Positions 63,414 through 64,000 of a DNA stretch of 64,000 nt are shown one piece after another. The stretch lies in assembly GCA_948146395.1 (NCBI GenBank), contig OX411558.1, forward strand, positions 51,903,622 through 51,967,621. Direction: 5' to 3'. Under the pieces are notes generated by a model, which saw only the letters and a program-made list of their open reading frames with translations, was not told the DNA's origin and ran no database searches. The number at the start of each line of letters is the position of its first letter. Positions within the stretch are counted from its first letter, which is position 1. The stretch is from Fragum whitleyi (lineage: Eukaryota > Mollusca > Bivalvia > Cardiida > Cardiidae). Made by a program: the position numbers and the translations under genes.

Positions 63414-64000
63414 CTAATAAAACAGTTTAAACCAACACAACACGGTGCTTGCGAGGAACATCATGAAGAATAAATGGAATAGACACCCGTCAACAAAATC
63501 CGTCGCTTCCTGCTTTGTTATTGGCTGTTCTATCTCTGGCTCTTTCTCCCTCTTGTATCCATACGCTTCCTGGAACTTCCTGTCTATCCCAAAATTACCC
63601 GAGATTATATCTATACTCGCTTTACGGATGTCACGGTAGACATTTTGCCGGTGGCCCAGCCTCTTTCTGGACCATTTAACCAATGACGTCAGGACTTTAG
63701 GCATGTCCTTCCGGTCGTGTCTATTAATAATCTTCACCATACCGACCGACAACGTGGTGATGATCATACTCGTGATCAGCTGAATGATGATGTAGATCTG
63801 TAAGTAGGACGTGGTTTTGGAGATCCTCGGCATTGATCCACTGATGGTGTTCAGCAGAACTACAAACGTGAGAAACATGGCCATACAGTAGCCGGCTTTC
63901 TCCCCGCTAGACGCTGGCAGCTTGAAGGATACAAGATTCATTATTGAGAGCGTCAATACCGGCGTGATGATTGTCAGTACATAGAACAGCGATCTCCTTT
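63414..64000 (-). CDS. Cys-loop receptor subunit, nicotinic acetylcholine receptor-like (C-terminal exon, partial)
   Basis: The minus-strand frame is open from the window edge to the stop at 63414, 194 residues. Seen in order: TM1 (LFYVLTIITPVLTLSIMNL); the TM1-TM2 turn with SSGEK; TM2 (AGYCMAMFLTFVVLLNTI) with Glu -1', Lys 0' and Leu 9' kept but Gly at 2'; TM3 (SYLQIYIIIQLITSMIITTL); a short basic loop of about 80 residues; and TM4 (LFHLFFMMFLASTVLCWFKL) right at the C-terminus. GEK at the pore mouth indicates a cation channel of the nicotinic type by family knowledge. The N-terminal ligand-binding domain lies outside the window. Molluscs have many divergent subunits of this family, so the ligand cannot be inferred. 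Confidence 0.9.
   Translation of the reverse strand, partial: RRSLFYVLTIITPVLTLSIMNLVSFKLPASSGEKAGYCMAMFLTFVVLLNTISGSMPRISKTTSYLQIYIIIQLITSMIITTLSVGMVKIINRHDRKDMPKVLTSLVKWSRKRLGHRQNVYRDIRKASIDIISGNFGIDRKFQEAYGYKREKEPEIEQPITKQEATDFVDGCLFHLFFMMFLASTVLCWFKLFY

Overview
The window is nuclear DNA from an animal. It has spliced genes with GT-AG introns, long microsatellites, tRNA-derived SINEs, many small palindromic MITEs and a dense load of elements carrying 150-190 bp tandem repeats. This repeat load, an Ig-TIR receptor and a divergent nicotinic-type receptor point to a mollusc, most likely a bivalve. That is inference from repeat style and gene content, since no species marker is visible. The window is not prokaryotic: there are no operons, CRISPR arrays or Shine-Dalgarno-led ORFs.

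Layout. 1-10.6 kb is intergenic: satellite-bearing elements, foldback MITEs, and a TTA and a 650-bp TC microsatellite. 10.7-22.0 kb (+) is a complete ten-exon gene for a 548-residue single-pass receptor with two Ig domains and a TIR domain (IL-1 receptor-like); its introns carry repeats. 22-28.9 kb is repeats: SINEs, a GA run, foldbacks and a 72-unit ATCA array. 29.0-33.9 kb holds two related DNA transposons (called A and B here). They share terminal sequence and 9-bp target duplications, and copies of their terminal CCCGGG motif recur through their interiors. 30.7-47.2 kb (+) is a six-exon gene for a 172-residue protein that fits the COA1/MITRAC15 family of mitochondrial cytochrome oxidase assembly factors. 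Its start codon lies about 60 bp beyond element A, and element B sits in intron 1. An antisense PNMA-type gag and an aspartic protease ORF, with no visible pol or LTRs, sit in intron 5. 48.5-49.9 kb may hold two exons of an unrecognised gene. 50-62.6 kb is almost all repeats, with clear nested insertions. 63.4-64.0 kb (-) is the C-terminal part of a Cys-loop (nicotinic acetylcholine-type) receptor subunit that runs off the window.

The genes share no pathway: one is an innate-immunity-type receptor, one a mitochondrial assembly factor and one a ligand-gated channel. The most novel material is in the mobile elements. Exons were built by hand from splice sites and reading-frame continuity. No alignment or database search was run.
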